A DNA stretch of 64,000 bases from Alphaproteobacteria bacterium (lineage in GTDB: Bacteria; Pseudomonadota; Alphaproteobacteria; UBA6615): positions 124,001 through 188,000 of the forward strand of contig JAJFJA010000015.1 of NCBI GenBank assembly GCA_021774445.1. The letters run 5' to 3'. Both the position numbers and the translations under genes were made by a program. The notes under the pieces are model-generated. The model had not been told where the DNA came from, did not search any database, and saw only the letters and a program-made list of their open reading frames with translations. This document shows positions 1-10,330 of this stretch, piece by piece; within the stretch, counting starts at the first letter, position 1, and each line of letters opens with the position of its first letter.

Positions 1-415
1 GGAACACCAGCGGGCCTGCCCGCGCGCTATTGATCGCGTCGAGCCGATATTCCGTGGTCTCCAAATCGGGCGGGCAGACCGCGGGCGGCGCGTGCACGAG
101 CCGCCCGGCGAAGTCGTAGGTCCAGCCGTGGTATCGGCAGCGCATGGTTTCGCAGTGGCCCCGACCATTCTCCAGTACCGGCAGCTGCTGATGGCGGCAG
201 ATGTTGCGGAAGGCGCGAAGCTCGCCAACTTCGTCGCGGATCAGAAAGGCCGGCCAGCCACCCAGGCCGACACTAAGGTAATCCCCAGCGCTCGCCAGGC
301 CATCGTCGCGGCCGACCGCTAACCACTCGCGGGCGAAGATCTCGCGACGCTCGGTCTGGAAAACATCGGGGTCGACAAAGGCGGCTGGCGGAAGATGGCT
401 ATCCGATTGCCCCAT
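1..415 (-). CDS. Rieske [2Fe-2S] aromatic ring-hydroxylating oxygenase alpha subunit, N-terminal part (cut by window edge)
   Basis: The reverse strand reads from ATG at 415 and leaves the window still open after 138 codons. A complete Rieske cluster motif is visible: C73-R-H75, then C93-x-x-H96 within CRYHGWTYDFAG. This is the N-terminal domain of Rieske non-heme iron oxygenases, which hydroxylate or dealkylate aromatic or amine substrates using electrons from a reductase. The catalytic iron domain lies outside the window, so the substrate cannot be judged. The start overlaps the stop of the TSUP gene as TGATG, so it is probably the fifth gene of the leftward operon starting at 3856. Confidence 0.85.
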   Translation of the reverse strand, partial: MGQSDSHLPPAAFVDPDVFQTERREIFAREWLAVGRDDGLASAGDYLSVGLGGWPAFLIRDEVGELRAFRNICRHQQLPVLENGRGHCETMRCRYHGWTYDFAGRLVHAPPAVCPPDLETTEYRLDAINSARAGPLVF

Positions 416-1149
416 CACAGGACCGACTTGGCGAGCAAAGCGAGGGCCGACAGGGTGCAAAAAGCCAGTACGACCCGGCGTACATGTCCCTTATCCACGT
501 ATCGAACGACCAGGTTTGAAACAGCAAAGCCGGCAACCAGAAACGGCAGCAGATTGAGGCCTACCATCAGATCAAAAAGGCCGAAGCGGCCGAACATGGC
601 CAGCGCGATAATGGAAATCAAGGCGCCGCAGACGAAATAGGCCCCAAGTGTCGAACGTATCTGCGGGCCGGAGCCATGCTGGTAGACCAGCGCCATGGGC
701 GGTGCGCCGATCGAGGTGATCGTGCCCATATAGCCTGAGGCGACGCCAGCGAGAACAAGGTTGCGGGCGCTTGGTACCAGCATCCAGCCGGCCACGCTTA
801 ACGCCACCGCAAGCAGCACCAAGCTGCCGAAAACCAAACCGAACAGCCCGACCGGGATGGCCGCGAGCGTAAAACCAGCCACAAAGGATGCCGGAATGCG
901 GCCGACCAGGGCGTACGCTAGGCCTCGCTTGTCGATCGCCCGCCACTCACGTACCGCGACCAGCACCGATACAAGCATGGCCAGAAACAACAGCGGACCC
1001 GGCACGAGGACCGGGTCGACGACCGCCATAACCGGCGCCGCGACCATGCCGAAGCCGAGGCCGGTCGAGCCCTGTACCATCGACGCGACGAAGACCGCGG
1101 CGGCGGCCGCGGCGTAGATCGGCAGATCAATGGCGAATAGCCAATCCAT
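415..1149 (-). CDS. TSUP (TauE/SafE) family membrane permease
   Basis: This 244-residue protein consists almost entirely of hydrophobic segments (about eight), with the early glycine-rich stretch MVQGSTGLGFGM that is characteristic of the TauE/SafE fold. Family members move small anions such as sulfite, sulfonates or carboxylates across the inner membrane, often as exporters. It lies 32 bases downstream of the aldehyde dehydrogenase gene and overlaps the Rieske oxygenase start by one base. It therefore probably exports or imports an acid made by the operon. The substrate is not deducible. Confidence 0.8.
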   Translation of the reverse strand: MDWLFAIDLPIYAAAAAAVFVASMVQGSTGLGFGMVAAPVMAVVDPVLVPGPLLFLAMLVSVLVAVREWRAIDKRGLAYALVGRIPASFVAGFTLAAIPVGLFGLVFGSLVLLAVALSVAGWMLVPSARNLVLAGVASGYMGTITSIGAPPMALVYQHGSGPQIRSTLGAYFVCGALISIIALAMFGRFGLFDLMVGLNLLPFLVAGFAVSNLVVRYVDKGHVRRVVLAFCTLSALALLAKSVL

Positions 1150-1181
1150 GGGCGCGATCCCGGTCCGTGCCGTTGTGTCGC

Positions 1182-2630
1182 CTAACCGTTGAGATAGACG
1201 GTCTTGGTGGTGGTGTAGAAATCCATCACGCCGGCGCCGGCCTGTTCTTTATAGACCTGGTTACTGGAGTGCTTGATCCCGCCGAAGGGCGCGGCAAGGG
1301 CAACGCCGGTCGTGGGGCTGTTTACCTTGATAACCCCAGCCTCGATACGGCCGGCAAAGTCCAGCACCCGCCCAAGGTCACGCGTGACAATCGACGCCGC
1401 GAGGCCATATTCCACGGCATTGCCGAGCGACAATGCTTCCTCCAGATCGGCGACCCGCTGCATCGCCACGACTGGACCAAACACCTCCTCGCAAGTGAGG
1501 GGGGCGCCGGTCGGCAGGTCGGCAAACAGCGCCGGCGATACAAAAAATCCATTGTCACGGCCGTTGCCGGCGAGCCGTTCACCACCGGTAAGGTGGCGTC
1601 CGCCCTGCGCGGTCCCCGTTGCGACATAGCCAAGCACTTTATCAAGCTGCGCCTGACTGGCCAGCGGACCCATGGCAACGCCATTCTGCAGGCCGTTGCC
1701 GACCTTGATTGCCGCCGTGGCCTCGGCCAGGCGTTCGGCCAGAGCATCGTAAAGGCTATCGGCGGCGAGAACGCGGCTGGTCCCGGTGCATGCTTGGCCG
1801 GAGAGCCCGAATGCGCCTTTGGTAACCACCTGAACGGCACGGTCGAGATCGGCATCTTCCAAGACGATGCATGGATTCTTTCCACCCATCTCGAGCTGGG
1901 TGCGCTTGTCGGGTCCGGCCAGCTCATATATCCGCTTGCCGACCGGATAGGAGCCCGTGAAAGTGATCACGCCGGTCTGCGGCGCTGTCACGATGGCCTC
2001 ACCGACGGTCCTTCCGCGGCCATGCACAAGCGCGATGACCTGCTTCGGCAGACCAGCTTCCAGCAGCGTTTCTACAAGCCGGTGCCCCATGAGGGGCGTG
2101 AGATTACTCGGCTTAAAGACAACGCCATTACCGGCGGCAAGGGCGGGGCCGATCTTCCGCGCCGGAATTGAAATCGGAAAGTTCCATGGCGTAATTGCGG
2201 CGACCACGCCGACCGGCTGGTGAATGGTACATATGATCTGACCGGCCTCGCCCGGGAAGGTTTCACCGCGAACGCGCAAGGCTTCGCCGGCATAGAGCCG
2301 GAAATTTGCCGCCGTGCGGTTGACCTCGTTGGTCGCCTCCGCGAGCGTCTTGCCCTCCTCGCGGGTCAGCTCCCGAGCCAAGCTCTCCTTGCGCCGCAGC
2401 AGCAGTTCAGCCGTTCGGTCCAAGACCTGCGCCCGGTTTTCCGGCGATGTCTTCGCCCAACCCGGCGCCGCCGCGGCGACCGCAGCAACCGCTTGCCGCG
2501 CGTCTTCGGCGCCGGATGCGGGAAACCGGCCGATCAGTTCGTCGACGTCGGCGGGGTTGCGACTTTCGAAAGTGGCGCCGTCGCCGGCGGCGGTCCAGGC
2601 GCCGTCAATGAGGTTGAGATAATCCGTCAC
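1182..2630 (-). CDS. NAD(P)-dependent aldehyde dehydrogenase, semialdehyde dehydrogenase-like
   Basis: This 482-residue protein has the full aldehyde dehydrogenase signature set: TPWNFPISIPARK for nucleotide binding, FTGSYPVGK, the general-base region LEMGGKNP and the nucleophile in GQACTGTSR. The C-terminal APFGGIKHSS and FYTTTKTVYL resemble 2-oxoglutarate-semialdehyde and related ALDHs, which is a family resemblance and not proof of substrate. It sits nine bases downstream of the HbpS-like gene and upstream of the TSUP permease. A plausible role is oxidation of an aldehyde released by the diiron or Rieske oxygenase. Confidence 0.88.
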   Translation of the reverse strand: MTDYLNLIDGAWTAAGDGATFESRNPADVDELIGRFPASGAEDARQAVAAVAAAAPGWAKTSPENRAQVLDRTAELLLRRKESLARELTREEGKTLAEATNEVNRTAANFRLYAGEALRVRGETFPGEAGQIICTIHQPVGVVAAITPWNFPISIPARKIGPALAAGNGVVFKPSNLTPLMGHRLVETLLEAGLPKQVIALVHGRGRTVGEAIVTAPQTGVITFTGSYPVGKRIYELAGPDKRTQLEMGGKNPCIVLEDADLDRAVQVVTKGAFGLSGQACTGTSRVLAADSLYDALAERLAEATAAIKVGNGLQNGVAMGPLASQAQLDKVLGYVATGTAQGGRHLTGGERLAGNGRDNGFFVSPALFADLPTGAPLTCEEVFGPVVAMQRVADLEEALSLGNAVEYGLAASIVTRDLGRVLDFAGRIEAGVIKVNSPTTGVALAAPFGGIKHSSNQVYKEQAGAGVMDFYTTTKTVYLNG

Positions 2631-2639
2631 AACCGGGCC

Positions 2640-3083
2640 CTAGTTCGCATCGTGGCCCTGCTCGGCCAGATATTTTTCGAATGCCGCAATCCCGGCCTCG
2701 CAGACCGCTATGTCCTGCTCCCCGTTGCCGCCTGACACCCCGATACCGCCCACGACCTCACCATCGACGTAGATCGGATAGCCGCCGACGAAGACGGTAA
2801 GGCGACCGTTGTGCTGGGTGAAGATGCCCCAGGCCTCCTCACCCGGAAAGGTGTTGGTGAAGGTGTGGGTGATGCGTTTGTGTCCGGCAGCGGTGAACGC
2901 CTTGTTCTCGGCGATCTGAACACTGGTGACTTTGCCACCGTCCATACGCCGGAGCGCGATCGGATAGCCGGCATCATCGGCGATGCAGATCACATGTTTG
3001 ACGCCAATCTCCGTCGCCTTGGCCTGGGCCGCATCGAGTATCAGCTCAGCCTCGGCCAAGCTGAATGTTTTCTTGGTGATCAT
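2640..3083 (-). CDS. GlcG/HbpS (DUF336) family protein
   Basis: This 147-residue protein starts at ATG 3083, preceded by a strong GGGGAGG ribosome site; a longer frame upstream has no such site. Its features fit the GlcG/HbpS family: an early segment with SLAEAELILDAAQAKA, AVRRMDGG-like (IALRRMDGGKVTS), NKAFTAAGHKR, and a glycine-rich end with GGYPIYVDGEVVGGIGVSGG. Members often accompany catabolic operons; some bind haem or cobalamin, many have no known activity. It is between the diiron oxidase and ALDH genes in the same leftward operon. Confidence 0.85.
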   Translation of the reverse strand: MITKKTFSLAEAELILDAAQAKATEIGVKHVICIADDAGYPIALRRMDGGKVTSVQIAENKAFTAAGHKRITHTFTNTFPGEEAWGIFTQHNGRLTVFVGGYPIYVDGEVVGGIGVSGGNGEQDIAVCEAGIAAFEKYLAEQGHDAN

Positions 3084-3124
3084 CGTTCCTCCCCAAAAAC
3101 GAACACCGGTTGGCGAGCTGCCCG

Positions 3125-3856
3125 TTACTCCGCGGCGGCAGCCCGCTCGCCGGGCGCTAAGAATTTCGTGTACAGGCTGTCCAGATACGAGCGACGCATA
3201 ACAGCCGCCTCGCGCACAGCACGCAGACAAGCAGTCTTCTTGTCGTCGGTGTCGGCATGCTGCTCGAGGATCTCATAACCGCGTTCGCCATGTTCTTCGT
3301 CGGCGACAATGTGCAGGCGGAAGAACACGATCTCTTCCTCGGTAAAACCGTATTTTTCAATCAGCGGCGGCGTGGTCCGGCTGTAGATCTGCGGCACCTG
3401 GCTTTCCAACCCAACCAACAGGCCGGCAACCGCCTCATAATCCGGTTTGTATGATTGCCGGAAACACCAAGACTGTAGGCCAAGCGTTCCGGCGAGCAAC
3501 TCGCCGTTGCTTTGCGCCTGCTCTACCTCGGAACGATTCATGCCGCAGTGTTCGGCAAAATCCAACAACAGGTCGGTGTGCTTGATGGCCGGAAACTGGT
3601 CGTCACCAACGAAACCTTCCTCTTCCATGATATTTTCAACGAGGAAATGGCGGATATCCTGATGCTGGGTGTTGGCATAGACCGTGGCGCACCACCATGG
3701 GAACTGGCTCACATAGTGATAGTGCTGCTTCGCCCACTCACCAAGGAGTTGATGGTCAAGGCGCCCGCTGACCCAGGCGTCGCTCCACGGGTGGATACTG
3801 GAATGCTTCTGCTGTATCGCGGCCTCGATCTGCTGGCGGAATTCGCTCTTGGGCAT
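3125..3856 (-). CDS. Heme-oxygenase-like diiron oxidase (PqqC/CADD/TenA-like fold)
   Basis: This 243-residue, mostly helical protein fits the heme-oxygenase-like diiron oxidase superfamily. Candidate iron ligands are a Glu in EEE(78-80), H93, E151, and the cluster H182-x3-D186-x2-H189 in LHIVADEEHG. The H-x3-D-x2-H spacing matches CADD-type enzymes; PqqC itself lacks the diiron set. Such enzymes use O2 for N-oxygenation, desaturation or C-C cleavage. It is the first gene of the leftward operon, with a TGTATACA box 29 bases before its ATG, which implies control by the GntR protein next to it. The exact reaction is unknown. Confidence 0.75.
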   Translation of the reverse strand: MPKSEFRQQIEAAIQQKHSSIHPWSDAWVSGRLDHQLLGEWAKQHYHYVSQFPWWCATVYANTQHQDIRHFLVENIMEEEGFVGDDQFPAIKHTDLLLDFAEHCGMNRSEVEQAQSNGELLAGTLGLQSWCFRQSYKPDYEAVAGLLVGLESQVPQIYSRTTPPLIEKYGFTEEEIVFFRLHIVADEEHGERGYEILEQHADTDDKKTACLRAVREAAVMRRSYLDSLYTKFLAPGERAAAAE

Positions 3857-3885
3857 GGCGGTGCTCCCTCGTCGTCAATTCGTGT

Positions 3886-3896
3886 ACTGTATACAA
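3886..3896. promoter_or_regulatory. Predicted GntR operator 1 (ACTGTATACAA)
   Basis: An 11-base string with the palindromic core TGTATACA lies 29 bases upstream of the diiron oxidase start. The identical 11 bases recur at 4769-4779 in front of the GntR gene. Short TNGTATACNA palindromes are typical targets of FadR/FCD GntR proteins. That the neighbouring regulator binds here is inference. Confidence 0.6.
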
Positions 3897-3989
3897 TCCC
3901 AATCGACGGGGTCAACAGATTGAATCTGCGGCCTGTCGGCTGGTTTCCGTCGTTGGGCAATCGAGGGAGAACGGCACCAGTGGCCGATG

Positions 3990-4736
3990 TCAGTCGCTTT
4001 CCGGTGCTTCTTTCGACCAGCCGACCGCCTCGAGGTAAACCCCGCCGGCGTTGGTCACGTGGCGACTGGCAAGCAATCCAGCAAGCTCCTGATCGCCGTC
4101 GTCGATGGCGATCAGGATGGCCGCATGCTCGCGCCACGACGCGCGCGTGCGCTCGACATCAGTGCCGACGAACAGCCAGTGGGTGCGGGCGCGAAGCGAA
4201 CGGACGAAGTCCTCAAGATACCGGTTCGCACCGGCCTTGGCGACGAGCGCGTGATACTCGTCATTCATCAGCCGCACGGTGTCGATATCGCCGCGGCTGG
4301 CAGCCGCCTCGCCCTGCGCGACGACCCCGCGGATCTGGGTGCTAAGCGGATTACTGCGGCGCCGGGCCGCCAAGCGGGCGCAGAGTCCCTCCAAGGAGGC
4401 GCGCAACTCGATGATCTCCCGCGCCTCGGCATGGGAAAGACGGGTCACCGTCGCGCCCTTGCGCGGGGTCACCTCGACCAGCCCCTCGCTCTGTAAGACC
4501 CGTAAGGCCTCGCGGACCGGGTTGCGGGAGACGCCATATCGCTCGGCCAGCTTGTCCTCGACCAGCCGTTCGCCCGGTACATACACGCCGGCCAGGATGC
4601 CTCGCCGCAATTCCGATTCAATTACATCGCGCAGCGACTGGTGAATTGCCCCGACCCGGGCGAGTGCCGGTTGTACGGCAGATTGGCTCTCGTCCGGCAG
4701 GCGCTCTTCGACGCCGCGTCGGCGTATCTGCGTCAT
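3990..4736 (-). CDS. GntR family transcriptional regulator, FCD type
   Basis: This 248-residue regulator starts at ATG 4736; the frame is open further upstream but that part has no family similarity. The winged-helix domain is at residues about 30-95 and includes ERYGVSRNPVREALRVLQSEGLVEV. A helical FCD ligand-binding domain with IIELRASLEG and the metal-site-like NDEYHALV and REHAAIL follows. It lies between the leftward diiron oxidase operon and the rightward ABC importer. Twin TGTATACA boxes flank it, so it probably regulates both units and itself in response to a small acid. Confidence 0.88.
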   Translation of the reverse strand: MTQIRRRGVEERLPDESQSAVQPALARVGAIHQSLRDVIESELRRGILAGVYVPGERLVEDKLAERYGVSRNPVREALRVLQSEGLVEVTPRKGATVTRLSHAEAREIIELRASLEGLCARLAARRRSNPLSTQIRGVVAQGEAAASRGDIDTVRLMNDEYHALVAKAGANRYLEDFVRSLRARTHWLFVGTDVERTRASWREHAAILIAIDDGDQELAGLLASRHVTNAGGVYLEAVGWSKEAPESD

Positions 4737-4768
4737 CGGTGACAGTCCGTCTATTGACTCTTCCGTCC

Positions 4769-4779
4769 ACTGTATACAA
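4769..4779. promoter_or_regulatory. Predicted GntR operator 2 (ACTGTATACAA)
   Basis: This is the same 11 bases as at 3886-3896, placed 32 bases upstream of the GntR start and 95 bases upstream of the ABC binding-protein start. The position would allow autoregulation and control of the importer from one site. A TTGACT hexamer at 4754-4759 is nearby, but its spacing to TATACA is too short for a clear promoter. Confidence 0.6.
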
Positions 4780-4874
4780 AGATTGGCGATATTTCGAGTG
4801 GGTAAAACTGTCGCAGGGTTGCGTACCGAGTTGAAGCTCGGGGGACGGCGCTGCGATTTGAGGGAGGGAAGATC

Positions 4875-6359
4875 ATGCGGATTCAGGGGACTAAAAAGAC
4901 CCTCGCGGCCGGCGCGTTGGCAGCGATGCTGGCGGTGGCGCCGGCCTATGGCCAGGAAATCACCATCGCCATCGGGTCGGAGCCAACGACGCTCGACCCA
5001 CAGGTCAGAGACGATGGCGGCGAGCGGGCAGTCAACGATAATATTTACGAAACACTGATGGCGCGAACGGCGAACGGCGAGTTGGTGCCGAGCTTGGCCG
5101 AGGGTCCGCCAACCCAGGTCGGTGGCACGACTTGGGAATTCAAGCTGCGCGACGGCGTGAAGTTCCACAATGGCGAGTCGTTTAACGCCGACGCTGTGGT
5201 TTTCAGTGTTGAGCGCATCATCAATCCCGAATTCAACTCCGAGCAGGGGTCATTCTTCTCGACGATCACTGGGGCCGCCAAAGTCGACGACTTGACGGTT
5301 CGCATCGAGACGGACGGGCCGGATCCAATCCTGCCGACGCGCATGTATTGGATGAAGATGGTGCCGCCTGGGCAGGCCGCCGATCCCGGCTTCGCCGATG
5401 CACCGGTCGGTACGGGGCCGTACAAGTTCGCCGGCTGGAACCGCGGCAACGACATCGTGCTCGAGGTGAATGAAGGGTACTGGGGCGACGCGCCGCAGGT
5501 GCAAAAGGTGACCTACCGGTTCATCGAAGAATCCGGCACCCGACTGGCCGGCCTACTGGCTGGCGAATTGGATGTCATCACGAACCTGCTGCCTGAGTTC
5601 GTGGGACAGGTGCCGCAATCGGCCAACATCAGCGGTCTCGAACTGCCGATCGTAATCCTTAGTTCACTCGGCGGCAGTACTGCCGATGTGCGGGTGCGGC
5701 AGGCGCTGAACTATGCCGTCGACAAAGACGCACTGGCCGAGAGCCTGTTCGAGGGCTTTGCCGAGGTGGCGGAGGGTCAACTGCTGGCGCCGTCGTTCTT
5801 CGGCTTCAACAGCGACGTCCAGGCTTATCCTTACGACCCTGACAAGGCACGGGCGCTGCTCGATGAAGCCGGCGCCGCCGGTACGGAAGTCGAGTTGGTC
5901 GGGACATCTGGCCGCTGGCTCAAGGATCGCGAGTTGGTCGAGGCCGTCGGTGCTTTCTGGTCCGATATCGGCCTTAACGTCAACGTCCGTATCTTCGAGT
6001 TCGATGAGTATCTCAATCGGTTGTTCGACCGCGATACGCGGGCGGATGCGATTTTCGTCGTCAGCTCGAACGAACTGTTGGACGCCGACCGGCCGTTCTC
6101 CGCCTACTATCACAAGGGCGGTATCGGCGCCTCCAATGAGGATGACGCACTGGCCGGACTGATCGACCAGGCCCGCTCCGAGACCGACGTGGCGAAGCGT
6201 AGTGCGCTCTACCAACAAGCGGTTCAAATCGCGTATGATCAGGCTTATTTCCTCTGGTTGCTCAATATCGAGGACATATACGGTATGAGCGAACGGATGG
6301 CCTGGCAGCCGCGGGTCGACGCCAAGCTGCTTGTCAAAGAAATGCGGGTCGACGGATAA
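4875..6359 (+). CDS. ABC transporter substrate-binding protein, family 5 (DppA/OppA-like)
   Basis: This 494-residue secreted protein has a signal peptide with an AYGQE cleavage region near residue 28. It then shows the family 5 signatures EPTTLDPQVRDDGG, NDNIYETL, the WEFKLRDGVKFHNGE block and VGTGPYKF. Family members bind peptides, opines, nickel chelates or glycosides in the periplasm. A GGGAGG ribosome site precedes ATG 4875. Four downstream genes encode the two permeases and two ATPases, so the importer is complete. Linkage to an aromatic/amine operon through a shared operator suggests a non-peptide ligand. Confidence 0.92.
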   Translation: MRIQGTKKTLAAGALAAMLAVAPAYGQEITIAIGSEPTTLDPQVRDDGGERAVNDNIYETLMARTANGELVPSLAEGPPTQVGGTTWEFKLRDGVKFHNGESFNADAVVFSVERIINPEFNSEQGSFFSTITGAAKVDDLTVRIETDGPDPILPTRMYWMKMVPPGQAADPGFADAPVGTGPYKFAGWNRGNDIVLEVNEGYWGDAPQVQKVTYRFIEESGTRLAGLLAGELDVITNLLPEFVGQVPQSANISGLELPIVILSSLGGSTADVRVRQALNYAVDKDALAESLFEGFAEVAEGQLLAPSFFGFNSDVQAYPYDPDKARALLDEAGAAGTEVELVGTSGRWLKDRELVEAVGAFWSDIGLNVNVRIFEFDEYLNRLFDRDTRADAIFVVSSNELLDADRPFSAYYHKGGIGASNEDDALAGLIDQARSETDVAKRSALYQQAVQIAYDQAYFLWLLNIEDIYGMSERMAWQPRVDAKLLVKEMRVDG

Positions 6360-6394
6360 CAGCCGCCGCGCTCGCCTGAGGGGAGCAAAGTCGT

Positions 6395-7315
6395 ATGGGC
6401 AGGTTCATGCTCAAACGTCTGTGGCACGGGCTGATCGTGATCCTTGGTGTGACTGTGATCGTGTTCGTAGTGACGCGCATGGTCGGCGATCCGGTTCGTG
6501 TCATGCTGCCCCTGGAGGCCACGGCCGAACAACGCGTGGCCTTCGAAAAACGACTTGGGTTCGATCGCTCAATTCCGGTGCAGTTCGCCGCCTATGTCGG
6601 TGACCTCGTACGGCTCGATTTCGGCGATTCTCTGTGGCAGCGTCGGCCTGCCATGGAGATCGTCTTCGAGCGGTTGCCGCTGACACTACAACTCACGGCG
6701 GCCGGCATCATCTTGGCTATCGTGCTCGCCATTCCACTAGGCATCGTGGCGGCGCTGCGCCCCGGCGGCTTGGCCGATCGCCTCACTGTAACAGTAAGTT
6801 TGTTGGGCCTTTCGGTGCCACAGTTCTGGCTCGGGCTGCTGCTCATCGTCGTGTTCGCGGTGCAATTCCGGGTGCTGCCAACGTCGGGCGCGGCGTCGGC
6901 AAAACATATCATTCTGCCGGCGGTCACTCTGGCGCTGCCGGCGCTGGCGCGGCTGGTCATGCTGGTGCGCTCCTCAATGATCGACGAGCTCAACCAGCAA
7001 TATGTCAAAACCGCCAGCGCCAAAGGCATGCCCTTCATCCGCGTCGTCGGCATGCATGCGCTGCGCAACGCCGCGGTTCCGGTGGTCACCCTGGCGGGCT
7101 GGGAGCTGATCCGGGCGCTTGCCGGCTACACGGTCGTGGTGGAGACGGTGTTTGCTTGGCCGGGACTCGGTTTGACCGCGATCCAGGCCATTGAACGACA
7201 GGACCTGATCCTGCTGCAGGCGATCGTCTTTACGGTCGCCATCATGGTGGTGTTCATCAATATTGCGATGGACATCTCCTATAAAATGATCGACCCAAGG
7301 ATAAGGCTCGCTTGA
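6395..7315 (+). CDS. ABC transporter permease, DppB-like
   Basis: This 306-residue inner-membrane protein begins with the typical DppB N-terminus (a first membrane helix, then ...VVTRMVGDPVRVML) and has five or six further membrane helices. The ATPase-contacting EAA-type loop lies around KTASAKGMPFIRVVGMHALRNA. GGGGAG precedes ATG 6395. Its TGA overlaps the ATG of the next permease by one base, which indicates translational coupling. It pairs with the DppC-like protein to form the channel. Confidence 0.92.
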   Translation: MGRFMLKRLWHGLIVILGVTVIVFVVTRMVGDPVRVMLPLEATAEQRVAFEKRLGFDRSIPVQFAAYVGDLVRLDFGDSLWQRRPAMEIVFERLPLTLQLTAAGIILAIVLAIPLGIVAALRPGGLADRLTVTVSLLGLSVPQFWLGLLLIVVFAVQFRVLPTSGAASAKHIILPAVTLALPALARLVMLVRSSMIDELNQQYVKTASAKGMPFIRVVGMHALRNAAVPVVTLAGWELIRALAGYTVVVETVFAWPGLGLTAIQAIERQDLILLQAIVFTVAIMVVFINIAMDISYKMIDPRIRLA

Positions 7316-8303
7316 TGGTCGATGCGCCGTCAGACCACTCGGTAGCGTCTCCCGATGATATCGGTGGCCGTCCGCACGAGCTGTTCAGCGCCGCCCGTGG
7401 GCTAGGCAAGGAGTTGTGGCAGGACAAGCCGGGTTTCATCGGCTTGCTACTGCTGGTGGCCCTGGTATTGGTTGCGATCTTCGCGCCACTGATCGCCCCA
7501 CATGACCCGGCCGCGCAGTCGCTGCGGGAACGGCTGTTGCCGCCGGCCTGGGTGCTGGACGGTAGCTGGGTGCATCCCCTTGGCACGGACAATCTCGGCC
7601 GGGACGTGCTGTCGCGGATCATGTTCGGTGCCCGGGTCTCACTGTTGGTGGGAACCGGTGTGGTCGTCGTCGCCGGTGGTTTCGGCGTGTTTATGGGTTT
7701 GCTCGCCGGCTATTTCGGCGGCCGCACTGATAGCTTCATCATGCGCTGGGTGGACACTCAGGTCGCGTTTCCCGGTCTGCTGCTGGCGCTGATCATTTTG
7801 GCGGTCGTCGGGCCGAGCATGACGACGGTGATCGTCGTGCTCGCGCTCAATGGCTGGATGGTCTACGCCCGGATAACCCGTGGCGTCGTCCTGTCGGTCC
7901 GCGAGGAACCCTATGTCGAGGCCGCCGAGTTGGTGGGGTGTAAGCCGGCCCGGGTGCTTTATCGTCATGTCTTGCCGAATCTGACGTCGCCCCTGCTGAC
8001 GCTGGCGATCCTGGAGTTTGCGCGGATCATTCTGGCGGAGGCAGCGTTGTCTTTCCTCGGATTGGGCGTACAGCCGCCGGCAACGTCCTGGGGCCTCGAT
8101 GTGGCGACCGGCAAGGAGTACATGTTCCGGGCCTGGTGGCTGGTCACTTTTCCGGGGCTCGCCATCGGTATCGTTGTCCTGGCGATCAATCTGCTCGCCA
8201 GTTGGGCGCGGGTAACGTCCGACCCGCAAGAGCGCGAGAAACGCTTCGCCCGCTTCATGGCGCGGCGGCAGGCCGGCGCCGGGACCCGGGAGGCCATCGC
8301 CAA

Positions 8304-8307
<4 letters not shown>
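7315..8307 (+). CDS. ABC transporter permease, DppC-like
   Basis: The 330-residue protein has the DppC layout: a cytosolic N-terminus, one membrane helix (GFIGLLLLVALVLVAIF), the conserved periplasmic HPLGTDNLGRDVLSRIMFGAR segment, then five more helices. The EAA loop is at YVEAAELVGCKPARVLYRHVLPN. ATG 7315 is chosen because it overlaps the preceding TGA. The end overlaps the GTG start of the first ATPase gene. Confidence 0.92.
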
Positions 8308-9318
<1,011 letters not shown>

Positions 9319-9332
<14 letters not shown>

Positions 9333-10326
9333 GGCCGTCGTCCCGGAGCCGGCCGAGCCGCTGCTGCGGGTCGACGGGCTAACGGTCCATTTCAACGTCG
9401 GCCGAGCCGGCTTCTGGGGGCAGCGGCCGCTGCAGGTGCACGCGGTCGATGATATGTCATTCACCATCGCGCCCGGTGAGACGCTGGGTCTGGTCGGCGA
9501 GTCCGGTTCCGGCAAGACGACCACGGGCCGCGCGATTCTGCGTCGCGTCCCAGCCTCTGGCGGAAAGATCTATTTTCAAGGCCACGACATAACCCATGTA
9601 GCGGGCGCCGAGCTGAGACTGCTGCGGCGTCATATGCAACTGGTTTTTCAAGATCCCTATGCCAGCCTCAACCCGCGGATGCGCGTAATCGAAACCGTGG
9701 CGGAACCGCTCATCGTGCATGGCTTGGCGAAATCGGTCCAGGATGCCACAGATCGCGTGTCTCACTTAATGAATCTGGTCGGCCTACCGGCCGATGCCGG
9801 CGATCGTTATCCGCACGCTTTCAGTGGCGGTCAGCGCCAACGTATCGGCATTGCGCGGGCGCTTGCCCTCGAGCCCGAGTTGTTGATTGCCGACGAGCCG
9901 GTCTCCGCACTCGATGTTTCGATCCGTGCTCAGGTCGTGAATCTGATGCAGGATTTGCAGGAGGAGTTGGGTCTTACCTATCTATTCATCGCCCATGACC
10001 TCTCGGTGGTGCGTCACATCTCGCACCGCATTGCCATCATGTATGCCGGCAAACTGATCGAGATCGCGGGTCGCGACGCGATCTATGAAGACCCGAAACA
10101 CCCTTATACCGAGGCGCTGCTGTCTGCCGTTCCCGTCCCCGACCCGCCGCTACAGCGCGCGCGCAGTCGTATCAGCTATGCCGGGGAGGTGCCCAATCCC
10201 ATGCAGCCGCCGGCGGGGTGCCGCTTCCAGTCGCGCTGCCCTTTTGCGACGGCGCAGTGTTTGAGCGAGGAGCCTCCGCTGGCGGAGAAGGCGCCGGCCC
10301 ATTGGGCCGCCTGCTGGCATCGCTGA
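9319..10326 (+). CDS. ABC transporter ATP-binding protein, DppF-like
   Basis: This 335-residue ATPase starts at GTG 9319 and overlaps the previous gene by 14 bases. It has Walker A GESGSGKTT, the signature FSGGQRQRIGIARAL, Walker B LLIADEPVSALD and the C-terminal CRFQSRCPFATAQC cluster typical of family 5 ATPases. It closes the importer operon and runs convergent to the SDR gene, with only four bases between them and no clear terminator. Confidence 0.92.
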
Positions 10327-10330
10327 CGGG

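Noticed and set aside
1167..2171. Long open frame opposite the aldehyde dehydrogenase gene
   Set aside because: It lies fully antisense to a gene with complete family motifs; in GC-rich DNA such frames arise from codon bias. The same applies to those at 39177-40472, 32336-33130 and 42137-43060.
4737..5168. Upstream extension of the first GntR gene to 5168
   Set aside because: It would cover the operator and the start of the importer gene and has no family similarity; ATG 4736 gives the usual FCD length.
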